Source: Aldehydirespirator sp965117015
GTDB lineage: Bacteria; Actinomycetota; Acidimicrobiia; Acidimicrobiales; Aldehydirespiratoraceae
DNA: 64,000 bases
NCBI GenBank assembly: GCA_965117015.1
Contig: OZ220747.1
Span: forward strand, 2,852,001 to 2,916,000
Direction of reading: 5' to 3'
Numbering within the stretch: the stretch's first letter is position 1; the number at the start of each line of letters is the position of its first letter. The notes under the pieces were generated by a model. The model saw nothing but the letters and a program-made list of their open reading frames with translations. It had not been told where the DNA came from and did not search any database. Below, in pieces: positions 25,062-34,170 of the stretch. A program made the translations under genes and the position numbers.

Positions 25062-25811
25062 CTACCGGTTGTCTCTCGCCTGCGCCTGCAGGGCTCCAAG
25101 CAGGGCCTCTGTCAAGTCGGCCTCCATGGCCGGGATGGAGCCGCAACGGGTGGCCATCACTGCCCGGCCTGCGGCCCGGTCCGCCGGTGCGATGTCCAGG
25201 AGTTCCAGCTCGTCGAGGACGTGATCGGCTGCTTCGCGCCGGAGCCGGGCGGTGGTCTGGATGCGGACCCGTGAGCGGGTACGGCGCTGGCTGACGCCGA
25301 CGACCTTGCGCCCGCCAGCGAAGACCTCCCCGGGACCGGACCCGGCGAAGCACACCAGCCTCCCCCACCCATCGGCTACGAGCCGGCCTGAATGGACCGA
25401 GATCGGATCGGCGACGAAGGGCTCGACCACCGCGGACCAGAGCTCGCCCACCCATTGAGCGGCGAGGGCCACATCGTCACTCCACAGCGGGTCGGAGGCC
25501 GGGACGAAGAAGTCCGCCCACACCTGGCCTCCGGGAAGCAGCAGCACCGCTCCCCCACCGCTGCGACGCCGCAGGATCTCCGTGCTCGCGGCCGCCGCCC
25601 GGGTCTGATCCGCAGTCTCGAGACTCTGCGTGCTACCCAGCACGAGCCCCGCGCCGGTGACGGTGTGGATCCTGGCCACCCTCGTGGCAACTGCCGGGGG
25701 CTCGGCCGACTCGAGCAATTCCGACACCTGGCCGTGGAGGCGCTCCACCGTCCAGCGGCGGCCGCGCGGCGCGCTCGAGTCTGCCCCGTCCGGCCCTTCC
25801 GGCCCGCTCAC
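25062..25811 (-). CDS. Lipoate-protein ligase A / octanoyltransferase-fold protein
   Basis: BPL_LplA_LipB-fold protein, 249 aa. Diagnostic motifs are LRRRSGGGAVLLLPGGQVWADF near residue 82 (RRxxGGGAV) and GGRKVVGVSQRR near 167, whose Lys169 is the conserved lysine that binds the acyl-adenylate or thioester substrate. Such enzymes attach or transfer lipoyl/octanoyl groups; the exact reaction is not clear because no lipoyl-domain protein or lipA is near. The GTG start at 25811 overlaps the HNH gene's TGA by four bases, so the two are co-transcribed. Confidence 0.8.
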   Translation of the reverse strand: MSGPEGPDGADSSAPRGRRWTVERLHGQVSELLESAEPPAVATRVARIHTVTGAGLVLGSTQSLETADQTRAAAASTEILRRRSGGGAVLLLPGGQVWADFFVPASDPLWSDDVALAAQWVGELWSAVVEPFVADPISVHSGRLVADGWGRLVCFAGSGPGEVFAGGRKVVGVSQRRTRSRVRIQTTARLRREAADHVLDELELLDIAPADRAAGRAVMATRCGSIPAMEADLTEALLGALQAQARDNR

Positions 25812-26320
25812 GCGGTGCGGAGGTCGCTTCGTGGCTGCAGGTAGGCCGTCCAGACATCGGGCACGCCTCCGGCCGCGATCTCGACCCAGGTCGAAGGCGA
25901 CGGCGGCTCGGGACGCCGCCGGAGTCGCATGCCGCTCTCGCTGGGCAGGCGGTCCCGTTTCTTGGCGTTGCAGCGCCGGCAGGCAGCCACCACGTTCTCC
26001 CAGGTGTGCTTCCCGCCGCGGCTGCGGGGCACCACGTGATCCATCGTCTCGGCCCGGTCGCCGCAGTACTGGCAGGAGTCCCGGTCCCGTGCGAACACCG
26101 CCCGCCGGTTCGGGGAGCGGTGCCGGGGACGGGGCACGCTCACGTAATGGCTCAGCCGAACCACCGACGGAACTTCCACCGAGCGTCGCTCCGAGCGGAA
26201 GGCCCGGCCCGCAGCATGCAGCATCTCCACTTTCTCGGCCAGGACCAGGCACACGGCCCGTCGCGCGCTCACCACGGCCAGCGGCTCGAAGGTGGCGTTG
26301 AGAACCAGCACCCCGGACAT
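25808..26320 (-). CDS. HNH endonuclease domain protein
   Basis: 170-aa HNH nuclease of the small family widespread in actinobacteria. After an N-terminal segment beginning MSGVLVLNATFEPLAVVS, the nuclease core has CQYCGD near residue 84, the HNH signature DHVVPRSRGGKHTWENVVAACRRCN with its His and Asn residues, and a closing CxxC zinc pair. It is not a mobile intron or toxin by context: it lies in a stable operon with the LplA-family gene. The cellular substrate of this family is unknown. Confidence 0.88.
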   Translation of the reverse strand: MSGVLVLNATFEPLAVVSARRAVCLVLAEKVEMLHAAGRAFRSERRSVEVPSVVRLSHYVSVPRPRHRSPNRRAVFARDRDSCQYCGDRAETMDHVVPRSRGGKHTWENVVAACRRCNAKKRDRLPSESGMRLRRRPEPPSPSTWVEIAAGGVPDVWTAYLQPRSDLRTA

Positions 26321-26330
26321 CGGGGGCAGG

Positions 26331-26618
26331 CTAGCCGGATCGGGAACGCCCAGAGGCCGAGCGGTTCTGGGTCCGGCACCATTCCAGCCACACCACGATG
26401 TCAGCCGGCGAGGGTGTGATGTGGGGATCGCCGTACATGGTCTCGGACCTGAAGCCGGTGAGTTCGGGCGTGGGCAGCGGGATGAACGGCGGTCGGCGCC
26501 ACCAGCGGTCGGGGGCGAAGCGGGCCAGTTGAGCGAAGGCGGTCGGCCATAGCCGGGGCCGGACCACTACAGCCCTGGCCGACCGGAGGACCACCCTGGC
26601 CGCGAACACAACACCCAC
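26331..26618 (-). CDS. Small conserved actinobacterial protein of unknown function
   Basis: 95 aa, basic N-terminal half, no membrane segment. The stretch DRWWRRPPFIPLPTPE and the segment YGDPHITPSPADIVVWLEWCR look like a small protein family I have met in many actinobacteria (tryptophan-arginine-proline core, then a YGDP-acidic segment). No function is assigned. The GTG start at 26618 is uncertain. It lies divergent from the MoxR operon and ahead of the HNH gene. Confidence 0.6.
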   Translation of the reverse strand: MGVVFAARVVLRSARAVVVRPRLWPTAFAQLARFAPDRWWRRPPFIPLPTPELTGFRSETMYGDPHITPSPADIVVWLEWCRTQNRSASGRSRSG

Positions 26619-26660
26619 GCCGAAAGCCTAGGAGCCGCGCCGATATACGCTGACGCGGCG

Positions 26661-27605
26661 ATGGGACACTTCGACGAGCAGTTCAAGCTCATCCACCAGA
26701 ACATCGAGTTCGCCGTCAAAGGCAAGGGCGAGGTCATCGAGTTGCTGGTGCTCGCCCTGGTGTGCGGGGGACACGTGCTGATCGAGGATGTGCCCGGCGT
26801 GGGCAAGACCACGCTGGGCAAGGCGCTGGCCCGCAGCGTCGATGTCAGCTTCGGCCGGATCCAGTTCACTCCCGACCTGCTTCCGGTCGACATCACCGGA
26901 ACGTCGGTGTTCAACCGGGCCGCCGGAACATTCGAGTTCCGTCCCGGGCCGGTGTTCTCGAACATCGTCCTGGCCGACGAGATCAACCGTGCTTCCCCCA
27001 AGGCCCAGTCGGCACTGCTGGAGGCCATGGGCGAACAGCAGGTGACCATCGACGGCGTGACCAGGCGCCTCGAGTCGCCGTTCACGGTCATAGCCACGCA
27101 GAACCCGCTGGAGTATGAGGGCACCTACCCGCTTCCAGAGAGTCAGCTGGACCGCTTCCTCATGCGCCTCGAAGTGGGCTATCCGGATCGCGAGTCCGAA
27201 GATTCGATCCTGATGGACAGAGGCGCCGAGGAGCCTGTCGATCTCATCGGTCCGGTCGCCGACGCGGCCGTCGTGCGGTGGATGTCCGACCGGCTGGAGG
27301 AGGTTCATGTCTCGGGCGTGCTGCGTGCGTACCTGCTCGAGGTGGCCAGCGCCACTCGCCGCCATCCCGGCTTGTCGCTGGGCCTGTCCCCCAGGGGTGT
27401 GCTGGCCGTGCTGAGGGTGGCGCGGGCCAGGGCGGCCTCGCTGAACCGCGACTTTGTCACGCCCGACGACATCAAGGCGCTGGCTCCGTCCATGCTGCCG
27501 CACCGGCTCCTGCCCAAGCCCGACAGCCGGGTGCGGGGTGTGCGGTCCAGCGACATCGTCACCGAGATCATCGACTCCGTGCCCGTACCCCAAAAAGGAC
27601 ACTGA
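26661..27605 (+). CDS. MoxR family AAA+ ATPase
   Basis: AAA+ ATPase of the MoxR family, 314 aa, thought to act as a chaperone for partner proteins, often with a DUF58 protein. Walker A is DVPGVGKTT (43-51) and Walker B is IVLADEINRASPKAQSALLEAM near residue 100. Sensor 1 (VIATQNPLEYEGTYPLPESQLDRF) and the C-terminal lid follow. It heads a MoxR-DUF58-transglutaminase operon. There is no Shine-Dalgarno sequence ahead of the ATG; a TACGCT -10-like box ends nine bases upstream, so the mRNA may be leaderless. Confidence 0.94.
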   Translation: MGHFDEQFKLIHQNIEFAVKGKGEVIELLVLALVCGGHVLIEDVPGVGKTTLGKALARSVDVSFGRIQFTPDLLPVDITGTSVFNRAAGTFEFRPGPVFSNIVLADEINRASPKAQSALLEAMGEQQVTIDGVTRRLESPFTVIATQNPLEYEGTYPLPESQLDRFLMRLEVGYPDRESEDSILMDRGAEEPVDLIGPVADAAVVRWMSDRLEEVHVSGVLRAYLLEVASATRRHPGLSLGLSPRGVLAVLRVARARAASLNRDFVTPDDIKALAPSMLPHRLLPKPDSRVRGVRSSDIVTEIIDSVPVPQKGH

Positions 27606-27606
27606 C

Positions 27607-28782
27607 ATGCCGACCCCGGTCGGCTGGAAGCTGCTGGGGACGGGGGTCGCTGCGGTTGCAGGCGGGCGGGTCTTCGGGCTCCTGGAGCTCTACGTCATCG
27701 GGGCCACCGCAGCTGCCGTGGTGGTAATGGCCCTGGCGGTGCGCCTGGTCCATCCGTCCCGGCTGTCCGTGAGGCGGCGGGTCTCGTCGGCGATGGTGGC
27801 TGTCTCCGAGCCGCTGGACGTGCGACTGGAGGTGGAGAACCGGGCCCGCCTGCCGTCCCCGACCGTGCGCATCTCCGAGCAGGTCAGCGGCGCGGACGAC
27901 CTTCGCTTCCGAGTAGCGCCGGTGCCGGGCGGATCTGCGGTGGCAGGGAGCTATCGCCTGCAGCCTGCACGCCGGGGTGTCCTGGAGATCGGCCCCACAC
28001 TCGTCGAGGACGGCGACGCGTTGGGGCTGGCCCGTCGGCGCCGCCTCATCAAGAGCCGCACACGCGTCATCGTGCATCCACCGATCGAGCAGCTGGCGTC
28101 GCTGCGCCTGCCGGTCGGTGGTGACCTGTCCCTGCCCGTCGAGTTCCGCGGTAGGTCGCTCGGGCTCACCAGCGAGGAGTTTGATGTCCTGCGGCCCTAC
28201 ACCGAGGGCGACGACCTCCGCCATATCCATTGGCGCTCGACAGCCCGGCTCGACGAGTTGGTCGTGCGCCGGTTCCAGCCTTCCCGCCCGGGAAGCATGA
28301 CGGTCGTGATCGACACCCGTCCACCCGGCGACGCCGCCGCGGTTCAGGATCAGACCACCTCGGTGGCCGCGTCCATCGTCAGCGCGGTGCTTCGCTCCGG
28401 TGACGAGGCTCGGATCCTCACCACCGACGGCCGCGGCACTCCCCTGCTCGCCCACCGGCACGACATCGGTGCGGCACTGGAGTTCCTGGCCACGCTGGAA
28501 GGCGGGCGGCCCACCATCGAGACCAGCACCACGGACGGAGCATCCGTTGTGGTGGCGGTCACCGCGTCCGTTGACGCCATCGACGACGCAGGTGCCCGCC
28601 ATGGGCTGGCCCGGCGCCTCGGCGCCTCGCTGGTCGTCACTCACGGCGTCGGTCATCGCGGGCCGACCTCGCCGGCCGCGGACCTCGAGGGCCGCTGGAT
28701 ACACCTGACCGGCCCCGGCCAGCTTCCAGGCTTGTGGCGGCTGGCCGCAGTGGCCGGTCGCATGGTCCCAGCCCACCCATGA
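27607..28782 (+). CDS. DUF58 domain membrane protein
   Basis: 391 aa. Two hydrophobic segments near the N-terminus (about 8-45) are followed by a beta-rich region and the DUF58 core. The core is marked by DVLRPYTEGDDLRHIHWRSTARLDELVVRRFQ near residue 195. A vWA-like Rossmann domain follows (VVIDTRPP). DUF58 proteins work with MoxR ATPases and transglutaminase-like proteins, probably in assembling envelope complexes. It starts one base after the MoxR stop and overlaps the next gene by four bases. Confidence 0.9.
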   Translation: MPTPVGWKLLGTGVAAVAGGRVFGLLELYVIGATAAAVVVMALAVRLVHPSRLSVRRRVSSAMVAVSEPLDVRLEVENRARLPSPTVRISEQVSGADDLRFRVAPVPGGSAVAGSYRLQPARRGVLEIGPTLVEDGDALGLARRRRLIKSRTRVIVHPPIEQLASLRLPVGGDLSLPVEFRGRSLGLTSEEFDVLRPYTEGDDLRHIHWRSTARLDELVVRRFQPSRPGSMTVVIDTRPPGDAAAVQDQTTSVAASIVSAVLRSGDEARILTTDGRGTPLLAHRHDIGAALEFLATLEGGRPTIETSTTDGASVVVAVTASVDAIDDAGARHGLARRLGASLVVTHGVGHRGPTSPAADLEGRWIHLTGPGQLPGLWRLAAVAGRMVPAHP

Positions 28783-31241
28783 ACTCCGCGAGGCCGACCT
28801 CGGGTAGGGCCCGCTCACGCTCCTACGACTGGTTGTCGGAGGCTGCTCTCGTCTCGGTGACCGTCGTCGTCGGGACCGGCATGTCGCGGCTGTTCACCGA
28901 CGGGTCCTTCCTTTCCGACGTCTTGGCGCTTGCGGTCGTGGCTCACGTGATCGCGGCCGCGGCCCGGCGCGCCCGGTTGCCTGTGCTGGCGGCCGGGTTG
29001 GTCTGCGGCGCCAGTCTGGCGGTGACGGCCACCGTGCTGCTCTATCCCGACACGGCCTGGCTCGTGCTGCCCACCGTCGACACGGTCCTGCTGGCGCGCG
29101 ATCACCTGGTGGATGCTTGGAGCGTCGTCAATGCCTCGTCGGCGCCGGTCGTGCCGGCCCCGGGCCTGGTTCTGAGCGCGGCCGCGGCGCTGTCGGCCAG
29201 CGCCTTCCTGGCCGACACGGCCGCCTTCCGCATGCGGGCCGCGGTCACCGCTGTCGTTCCGGCCTCGGCGGTGTACGGGTTCACCGTGGCGGCCGGAACA
29301 GGCGACGGGGCGGTGAGGCACGGAGTGCTCTTCAGCGGGGCCGTCGGAGCCACCATGCTCGCCCTCTGGCTGCGCAACCGTCGGATCGACACGTGGATCG
29401 AGCCCAGGCCGGGACGGGGCACGTTGTCGATGGCCAGGGCCGGGAGCGCGGCGCTGATGCTGGCCGTGGTGTCCGGAGCCGTCGCCGGCCCGCGGCTTCC
29501 CGGAGCGAGCGCGGAGCCGTGGGTCGATCTCGCCGAGTTCGAGGTGACCGACGCCGCGCCGTGGGTCGACCGTCCCGGCCCACAGCCCGAGCCGTGGGCC
29601 GATTTCGAGTTGCGATCGACGGCTGCCGGATCGATGTCCGGTTCCGACGGGCAGCCGGACGGTCCGAGGGTTCTCGTCAGCCCGCTGGTCCAAGTTCGCA
29701 GCCGTCTGGTCGAACTGTCCGATCGTGAGCTGTTCACGGTGGAGGTGCTCCAGGATGAGCGCCAGTACTGGAGGCTGACATCGCTCGACGAGTTCGACGG
29801 GAACGGGTGGGGCGCCCGTTCGGACTACGCGGACGCGACCGGACCTCTGGTGGGCACGATCGATCCGGCGACGGCCGGAGCGGCCATCGTCCAGACGGTG
29901 TCGCTGTCGGGACTGGGCAACTCCTACCTGCCGGTGGCCTTCGAGCCTCGGAGGGTCATCGACGACGGCGGGGTGGCCCTGGAGTACGAGACCGCGTCGG
30001 GTTCGTTGATCAAGGCACGGTCCGCCGCCCTGAGCGGCCCCAGCCGCTTCACCTACTCAGCGGAGTCGGTGGTTCCCGCCATCGCCGATCCTGACCGGCT
30101 CCGCAACGTCGACACGTCGGCCCTCGACGCCGACTTCCTGGCCTTCAACACGCAGCTTCCCGACGATGCACGCCGGGTTGTGCTCGATGAGGCGCAGCGG
30201 GTCACCGCGGGCAGCCGTTCGGACTACCACCGAGCGCTGCTGCTGCAGGACTACTTCCGGCTTGACGGCGGGTTCCGGTACGACCTGGAGGTGCACTCCG
30301 ACCAAGGCACCGGCAGCCTCGAGGAGTTCCTATTCGACGTCCGCGCCGGCTACTGCCAGCAGTTCGCGACGGCCTACGCGGCGATGGCCCGCAGCGTCGG
30401 CCTGCCGACCCGGGTGGCGGTCGGCTTCACTTGGGGGGAGTGGGACCCGGCGCGGGGCGAGCGGGGGGCCTACGTCGTGCGGGGCGAGCATGCCCACGCC
30501 TGGCCCGAGGTCTACTTCGCGGGCACCGGCTGGGTCCGTTTCGAACCGACCCCGGGCCGGGGAGCCCCTGGAGACTTCGCGATCACTGGCCATGTAGCCA
30601 ATCAGGCCGGCCTCCAGCCGTCTGGGGAGTTGAGAGCCCCCCAGCCGGACGCCGCGCCGTCCGGAGCATCCGCCGACGGGGCTGGATCCGGCTTTGCGGG
30701 ATTGAGGAGCCCGCTCGATCAGGAGGTGGCCTCAGAATCGGACGCGGCCGAACGGTCGGCTGGGGCCGGCGACGCCGCCGGTCCCTTCGGGCAAGGGGTC
30801 CCGCGCCTGGTGGCGGTGGGCGTTCTGGTGCTGGCCGCGGCGGCGCTGATGCTGGGGTCCGTGCCTGTGCTGCGCCGCCTGGATCGCCGCCGGGTCCGGG
30901 CTCGAATGGCCGACGACCCGGCCGGTCTGATCGAGGAGTGGTGGGGCGACGCGGTTGGGGCCCTGGCACTGGCGGGTCTCGCCCCCAGGACGTTCGAGAC
31001 GCCCCTCGAGCTGGCTCGGAGGGTGGCGGCGGCCCGTGGGGATGTCGGCCCCGTCTCCGAACTTGCGACCCTGGCCACCCATGGGCGCTACGCCCTCAAC
31101 ACCTCCGCGGCGATGGCGGTTCGCGCCGGAGTCCTGGCGTCGCGGGTGGTCGCCGCGTGCCGTCGCCGGGTGAGCGTGTCGAGCCGGTTGGTGGCGACCT
31201 TCGACCCGTCGACCCTCTTCAGCCGGCGCCGGCGGCGCTGA
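28779..31241 (+). CDS. Transglutaminase-like membrane protein (TgpA family)
   Basis: 820 aa. About five N-terminal membrane helices (roughly 25-240), a large extracytoplasmic region with a transglutaminase-like core, and one more helix near 690-710 before a cytoplasmic tail (DUF4129-like). The catalytic triad is visible: Cys526 in RAGYCQQFATAYAAM, His573 in EHAHAWPEVYF, and an acidic residue after it. Members form or break amide bonds or act as proteases at the cell surface; the substrate is unknown. Its ATG overlaps the DUF58 gene's TGA. Confidence 0.9.
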   Translation: MNSARPTSGRARSRSYDWLSEAALVSVTVVVGTGMSRLFTDGSFLSDVLALAVVAHVIAAAARRARLPVLAAGLVCGASLAVTATVLLYPDTAWLVLPTVDTVLLARDHLVDAWSVVNASSAPVVPAPGLVLSAAAALSASAFLADTAAFRMRAAVTAVVPASAVYGFTVAAGTGDGAVRHGVLFSGAVGATMLALWLRNRRIDTWIEPRPGRGTLSMARAGSAALMLAVVSGAVAGPRLPGASAEPWVDLAEFEVTDAAPWVDRPGPQPEPWADFELRSTAAGSMSGSDGQPDGPRVLVSPLVQVRSRLVELSDRELFTVEVLQDERQYWRLTSLDEFDGNGWGARSDYADATGPLVGTIDPATAGAAIVQTVSLSGLGNSYLPVAFEPRRVIDDGGVALEYETASGSLIKARSAALSGPSRFTYSAESVVPAIADPDRLRNVDTSALDADFLAFNTQLPDDARRVVLDEAQRVTAGSRSDYHRALLLQDYFRLDGGFRYDLEVHSDQGTGSLEEFLFDVRAGYCQQFATAYAAMARSVGLPTRVAVGFTWGEWDPARGERGAYVVRGEHAHAWPEVYFAGTGWVRFEPTPGRGAPGDFAITGHVANQAGLQPSGELRAPQPDAAPSGASADGAGSGFAGLRSPLDQEVASESDAAERSAGAGDAAGPFGQGVPRLVAVGVLVLAAAALMLGSVPVLRRLDRRRVRARMADDPAGLIEEWWGDAVGALALAGLAPRTFETPLELARRVAAARGDVGPVSELATLATHGRYALNTSAAMAVRAGVLASRVVAACRRRVSVSSRLVATFDPSTLFSRRRRR

Positions 31242-31255
31242 GAGGCGAAGCGGGG

Positions 31256-31642
31256 TCAGTCGCCGTTGCGGTTGTCGCGGTCGTAACGGTCCCTCATGCG
31301 GGAGCCGGCGCCGCCGACGACGTGGCGCAGCCTTCCGCCTCGCATGGACTGGGTCATCTGGCCGAGCCCGGCCTTGCCGGCCCGGCGGGCATTGCGCTCC
31401 AGGAACAGCAGCGACAGGAGCATCACCAGGAAACCGCCGAACGACAGCAGGAACGATGTGGACAGCAGCCACACCATGAGCACCACCCCGGCCAGGAGGC
31501 CGAGCGCGGCCCACTTGATGTTGCGGAACGCGTGGGTGTAAACGGTGGTCTCGGCTACCTCGCGAGCCAGTTCGGGGTCGCTCTCGTAGAGCTGCGACTC
31601 GATCTCGCTGAGGATGCGCTGTTCGTCCTCTGACAACGGCAC
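31256..31642 (-). CDS. DUF3040 domain membrane protein
   Basis: 128 aa from GTG 31642. The opening VPLSEDEQRILSEIE is the DUF3040 signature, found across actinobacteria, with two close hydrophobic segments at about 45-85. The C-terminus is basic (RRAGKAGLGQ and RMRDRYDRDNRNGD). Function is unknown. GTG 31642 is chosen because GGAGG lies seven bases before it; longer in-frame starts have no such site. It is downstream of dinB on the same strand. Confidence 0.85.
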   Translation of the reverse strand: MPLSEDEQRILSEIESQLYESDPELAREVAETTVYTHAFRNIKWAALGLLAGVVLMVWLLSTSFLLSFGGFLVMLLSLLFLERNARRAGKAGLGQMTQSMRGGRLRHVVGGAGSRMRDRYDRDNRNGD

Positions 31643-31743
31643 GCCATCACCTCCGGCACCGTTGGCATGTGCACCAGCCATGCATATCTGCCTTGACGAT
31701 AGCCGGATTCGACTGCGCTGCGTCAAGCCATTTCTTCCAGGCT

Positions 31744-33033
31744 TCAGCCGGATTGCGGGTCTTCGGCGTCGGGTCCCCAGCGCTGATCGGGATCCAGGGG
31801 CGACCGCAGGCCCCTGTCGCCGCGGACGGCGGCCGCGGGGCCGATCGAGGACGCACCGAAGCGGTCCCGTATCTGGTCGGTCACCTGCTCGGCCGCGTCG
31901 TGGGTCTCGGTGCCGTCGGTGAAGGACAGTTGCTGGGCGGAGGCCTCGACCAGTCCCGAGGCTCCCACTCCCAGCAGGCGCACGCCCGGCGTGACGTCGA
32001 TGGCGGCGAGCAGATCGCGGGCCGCGGCCACAACCTCGCGGGCGCTGTCGGTGGGGTCGGGCAGCGTCACCGAGCGGGTGATGGTCTTGAAGTCTCCGAA
32101 GCGCACCTTCAGCACGATGGTGCGGGCCACGAGGCTGGACGCTCGCAGCCGCCGGGCCACCGCGTCGCCCAGGCGGGTCGCCTCCGCTTGAAGCTCAGAT
32201 CCAGTGTGAAGATCCCGGGGGAAGGTCTCCTCGTGGCTGATCGAGCGGGGCGTGCGGTTCACCACCACGGGTCGGTCGTCGATCCCGTTGGCCAAGCGAT
32301 GGAGCTGGCTGCCGGCGGCCGTGCCCAGTGCGGCCACGAGCGACGCTTCCGGCATGGAGGCCAAGTCGCCCACCGTCTCGACACCGAGCCGCGTCAAACG
32401 CCGTGACGTGGCCGGCCCCACACCGAACAACGCGGTGACCGGCAGCGGATGCAGGAAGTCGAGTTCGGTGCCGGCCTCGACGACGTGAACTCCCGAACCC
32501 CACACAACTCCGGATGGTCCGACACGGGGCTTGGCCCGCTCGGTGGCCAGCTTGGCCATGAACTTGGTGGAGGCCACTCCCACTGAGCAGGTGAGCTGCT
32601 CCTGGTCCAGGATCCGGCCGCGGATCCGGGCAGCCAGCTCGGAGGCAGGGCCCAGAAGCCTGGCCGCGCCCCGCACGTCCAGGAAGGCCTCGTCCAGTGA
32701 CAGAGGCTCCACCAGAGGGGTCACGTCGGCGAGGATGGCCATCACCCGTTCGGACACCTCGCCGTAGTGGGAATGGTCGCCGGGCAGGAAGACGGCATGG
32801 GGGCACAGCCGGCGGGCCCGGACCGACGGCATAGCCGATCCGATGCCGAAGACCCGGGCCTCGTAGCTGGCCGCGGCCACCACCCCCCGGCTGCCGGTGC
32901 CCCCCACGACCACCGGTTTTCCCCGCAGTTCGGGACGGCGTCTCACCTCGACCGCGGCGTAGAAGGCGTCCATGTCGACATGGAGGAACCCGACGGTCCC
33001 GTCGGGCGGACGCCCCTTGAGCTCTGCGGTCAC
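31744..33033 (-). CDS. dinB: DNA polymerase IV (Y-family)
   Basis: Translesion DNA polymerase, 429 aa. The palm contains FLHVDMDAFYAAVEVRR (first metal Asp) and EPLSLDEAFLDV (second acidic pair). The helix-hairpin-helix segment VTALFGVGPATSRRLTRLGVETVGDL and a little-finger domain follow. The C-terminal 40 residues lack a clear beta-clamp motif; QQLSFTD near residue 385 is a clamp-binding-like QLxLF candidate. The start is GTG 33033, close to the first conserved strand; the longer open frame upstream is non-coding. Confidence 0.93.
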   Translation of the reverse strand: MTAELKGRPPDGTVGFLHVDMDAFYAAVEVRRRPELRGKPVVVGGTGSRGVVAAASYEARVFGIGSAMPSVRARRLCPHAVFLPGDHSHYGEVSERVMAILADVTPLVEPLSLDEAFLDVRGAARLLGPASELAARIRGRILDQEQLTCSVGVASTKFMAKLATERAKPRVGPSGVVWGSGVHVVEAGTELDFLHPLPVTALFGVGPATSRRLTRLGVETVGDLASMPEASLVAALGTAAGSQLHRLANGIDDRPVVVNRTPRSISHEETFPRDLHTGSELQAEATRLGDAVARRLRASSLVARTIVLKVRFGDFKTITRSVTLPDPTDSAREVVAAARDLLAAIDVTPGVRLLGVGASGLVEASAQQLSFTDGTETHDAAEQVTDQIRDRFGASSIGPAAAVRGDRGLRSPLDPDQRWGPDAEDPQSG

Positions 33034-33147
33034 GAGCCGCCTCGCACCCCGCCACGCATCGCACCAGTGTGCCAGCGCCCAGTGACATGAATTCGATGAG
33101 CTTTCCTCGGCTGCGGAGCAGCCCTCCGGGCGGTGACGGGGCTCGGT

Positions 33148-33153
33148 TAGGAT
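33148..33153 (+). promoter_or_regulatory. Putative -10 box (TAGGAT) of the mtrAB operon
   Basis: TAGGAT lies seven bases before the in-frame GTG at 33161 and four before the GTG at 33158. This is the leaderless spacing also seen before the Rrf2 and DUF4389 genes. No clear -35 box is present. Confidence 0.4.
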
Positions 33154-33157
33154 TCGG

Positions 33158-33475
33158 GTGGTGCGGGACCAGCGCGGCACCTTGCCGCCCGACTCATCGC
33201 CCTCGCTCCTGGCCCGGGTGCTGGCGTTCGCGGCCATCATCGTGGCCGGCGTGTGCGGGGGCCTGATCGGCTTCGCGGTGATGGATCTCGGATGCGACGG
33301 TGGCTGCACCACCACGGCCGGCCTAGTGGGGCTGGGTGCCGCCGTCGGAGCGGCGGCGGGAACAGGCATCGTGGCTGTACTGACCCTGAGGGCGGCCGCC
33401 GAGTGGCGGGCCCAGCAGCCCCGGGCCGCGGCCGGCTCGCCGGTCGGGGAATCCTGGAGGGGTCGGGGCTCGTGA
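33158..33475 (+). CDS. Small membrane protein of unknown function ahead of mtrA
   Basis: 105 aa with two hydrophobic segments (about 22-45 and 52-75). They are separated by DLGCDGGCTTTAG, a C-x3-C pair that may be extracytoplasmic. No family is recognised. The stop overlaps the response-regulator GTG by four bases, so it is the first gene of the two-component operon and could modulate the sensor. GTG 33161 is an equally good start, given the TAGGAT box. Confidence 0.65.
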   Translation: MVRDQRGTLPPDSSPSLLARVLAFAAIIVAGVCGGLIGFAVMDLGCDGGCTTTAGLVGLGAAVGAAAGTGIVAVLTLRAAAEWRAQQPRAAAGSPVGESWRGRGS

Positions 33476-34152
33476 CCACCCGGATCCTCACCGTGGAGGA
33501 CGACGAGCGCATCCGCACCGCGCTCCGGCTGGCGCTCGAGGACGAGGGCTGGGAGGTGGACGAGGTCGCCTCCGGCGAGGAGGCTCTGGCCGCGTTCGAC
33601 CGCGTGCCCGCCGACGTGGTCCTCGTCGACATCATGCTTCCGGGAATCGACGGGTTCGACATCTGCCGGGCGATACGCAAGTCGAGCGACGTTCCCATCG
33701 TGATGATCACAGCTCGCTCCGACACTCACGACGTGGTGGCGGGCCTCGAGGCTGGCGCCGATGACTACCTAACGAAGCCGTTCGCTCCCAAGGAGCTCTC
33801 GGCCCGCATCCGGGCTCTGCTGCGGCGAGCGCGGTCCTCCGACGACGGCAGCAGCGAGATCGTCTTCAACGACCTGCAGATCCTCCCCGACGAGGGAGTG
33901 GTTCGGGTGTCCGGCACAGAGGCCCACCTCACCAAGACCGAGTTCAGGCTGCTGGTGGAACTGGCGTCGAGCCCCGGCCGCATATTCAGCAGGGAAGTGC
34001 TGCTGGAACGGGTCTGGGGCCTCGGATACTTCGGGGACGGCAGGCTGGTCGATGTCCACGTGCGCAGGCTGCGCACCAAGATCGAGCCCGACCCGGCCAA
34101 CCCGCGCCATGTTGTGACCGTGCGCGGCCTCGGCTACAAGCTCCAACCGTAG
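33472..34152 (+). CDS. mtrA: OmpR/PhoB family response regulator (MtrA-like)
   Basis: 226 aa. The receiver domain has the acidic pair at residues 9-11, the phospho-acceptor Asp53 (VLVDIMLPGIDGFD), Thr79 and Lys101 (DDYLTKPF). The C-terminal winged helix contains LTKTEFRLLVELASSPGRIFSREVLLERVWG and VDVHVRRLRTKIE. Position and similarity match MtrA, the essential actinobacterial regulator of cell-wall and division genes. The GTG start is coupled to the gene upstream. It is followed by the sensor kinase 18 bp downstream. Confidence 0.88.
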   Translation: MTTRILTVEDDERIRTALRLALEDEGWEVDEVASGEEALAAFDRVPADVVLVDIMLPGIDGFDICRAIRKSSDVPIVMITARSDTHDVVAGLEAGADDYLTKPFAPKELSARIRALLRRARSSDDGSSEIVFNDLQILPDEGVVRVSGTEAHLTKTEFRLLVELASSPGRIFSREVLLERVWGLGYFGDGRLVDVHVRRLRTKIEPDPANPRHVVTVRGLGYKLQP

Positions 34153-34170
34153 AGACTGGCGGAGAGGCCC

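Noticed and set aside
25808..26320. HNH gene as part of a homing or mobile element
   Set aside because: It is embedded in a tight operon, with no terminal repeats, intron boundaries or transposase; the family is a normal chromosomal one in actinobacteria.
26346..26360. AGAGGCCGAGCGG in the small conserved gene as another copy of the dispersed repeat
   Set aside because: Only 13 bases match and the flanks do not continue the element; likely coincidence.
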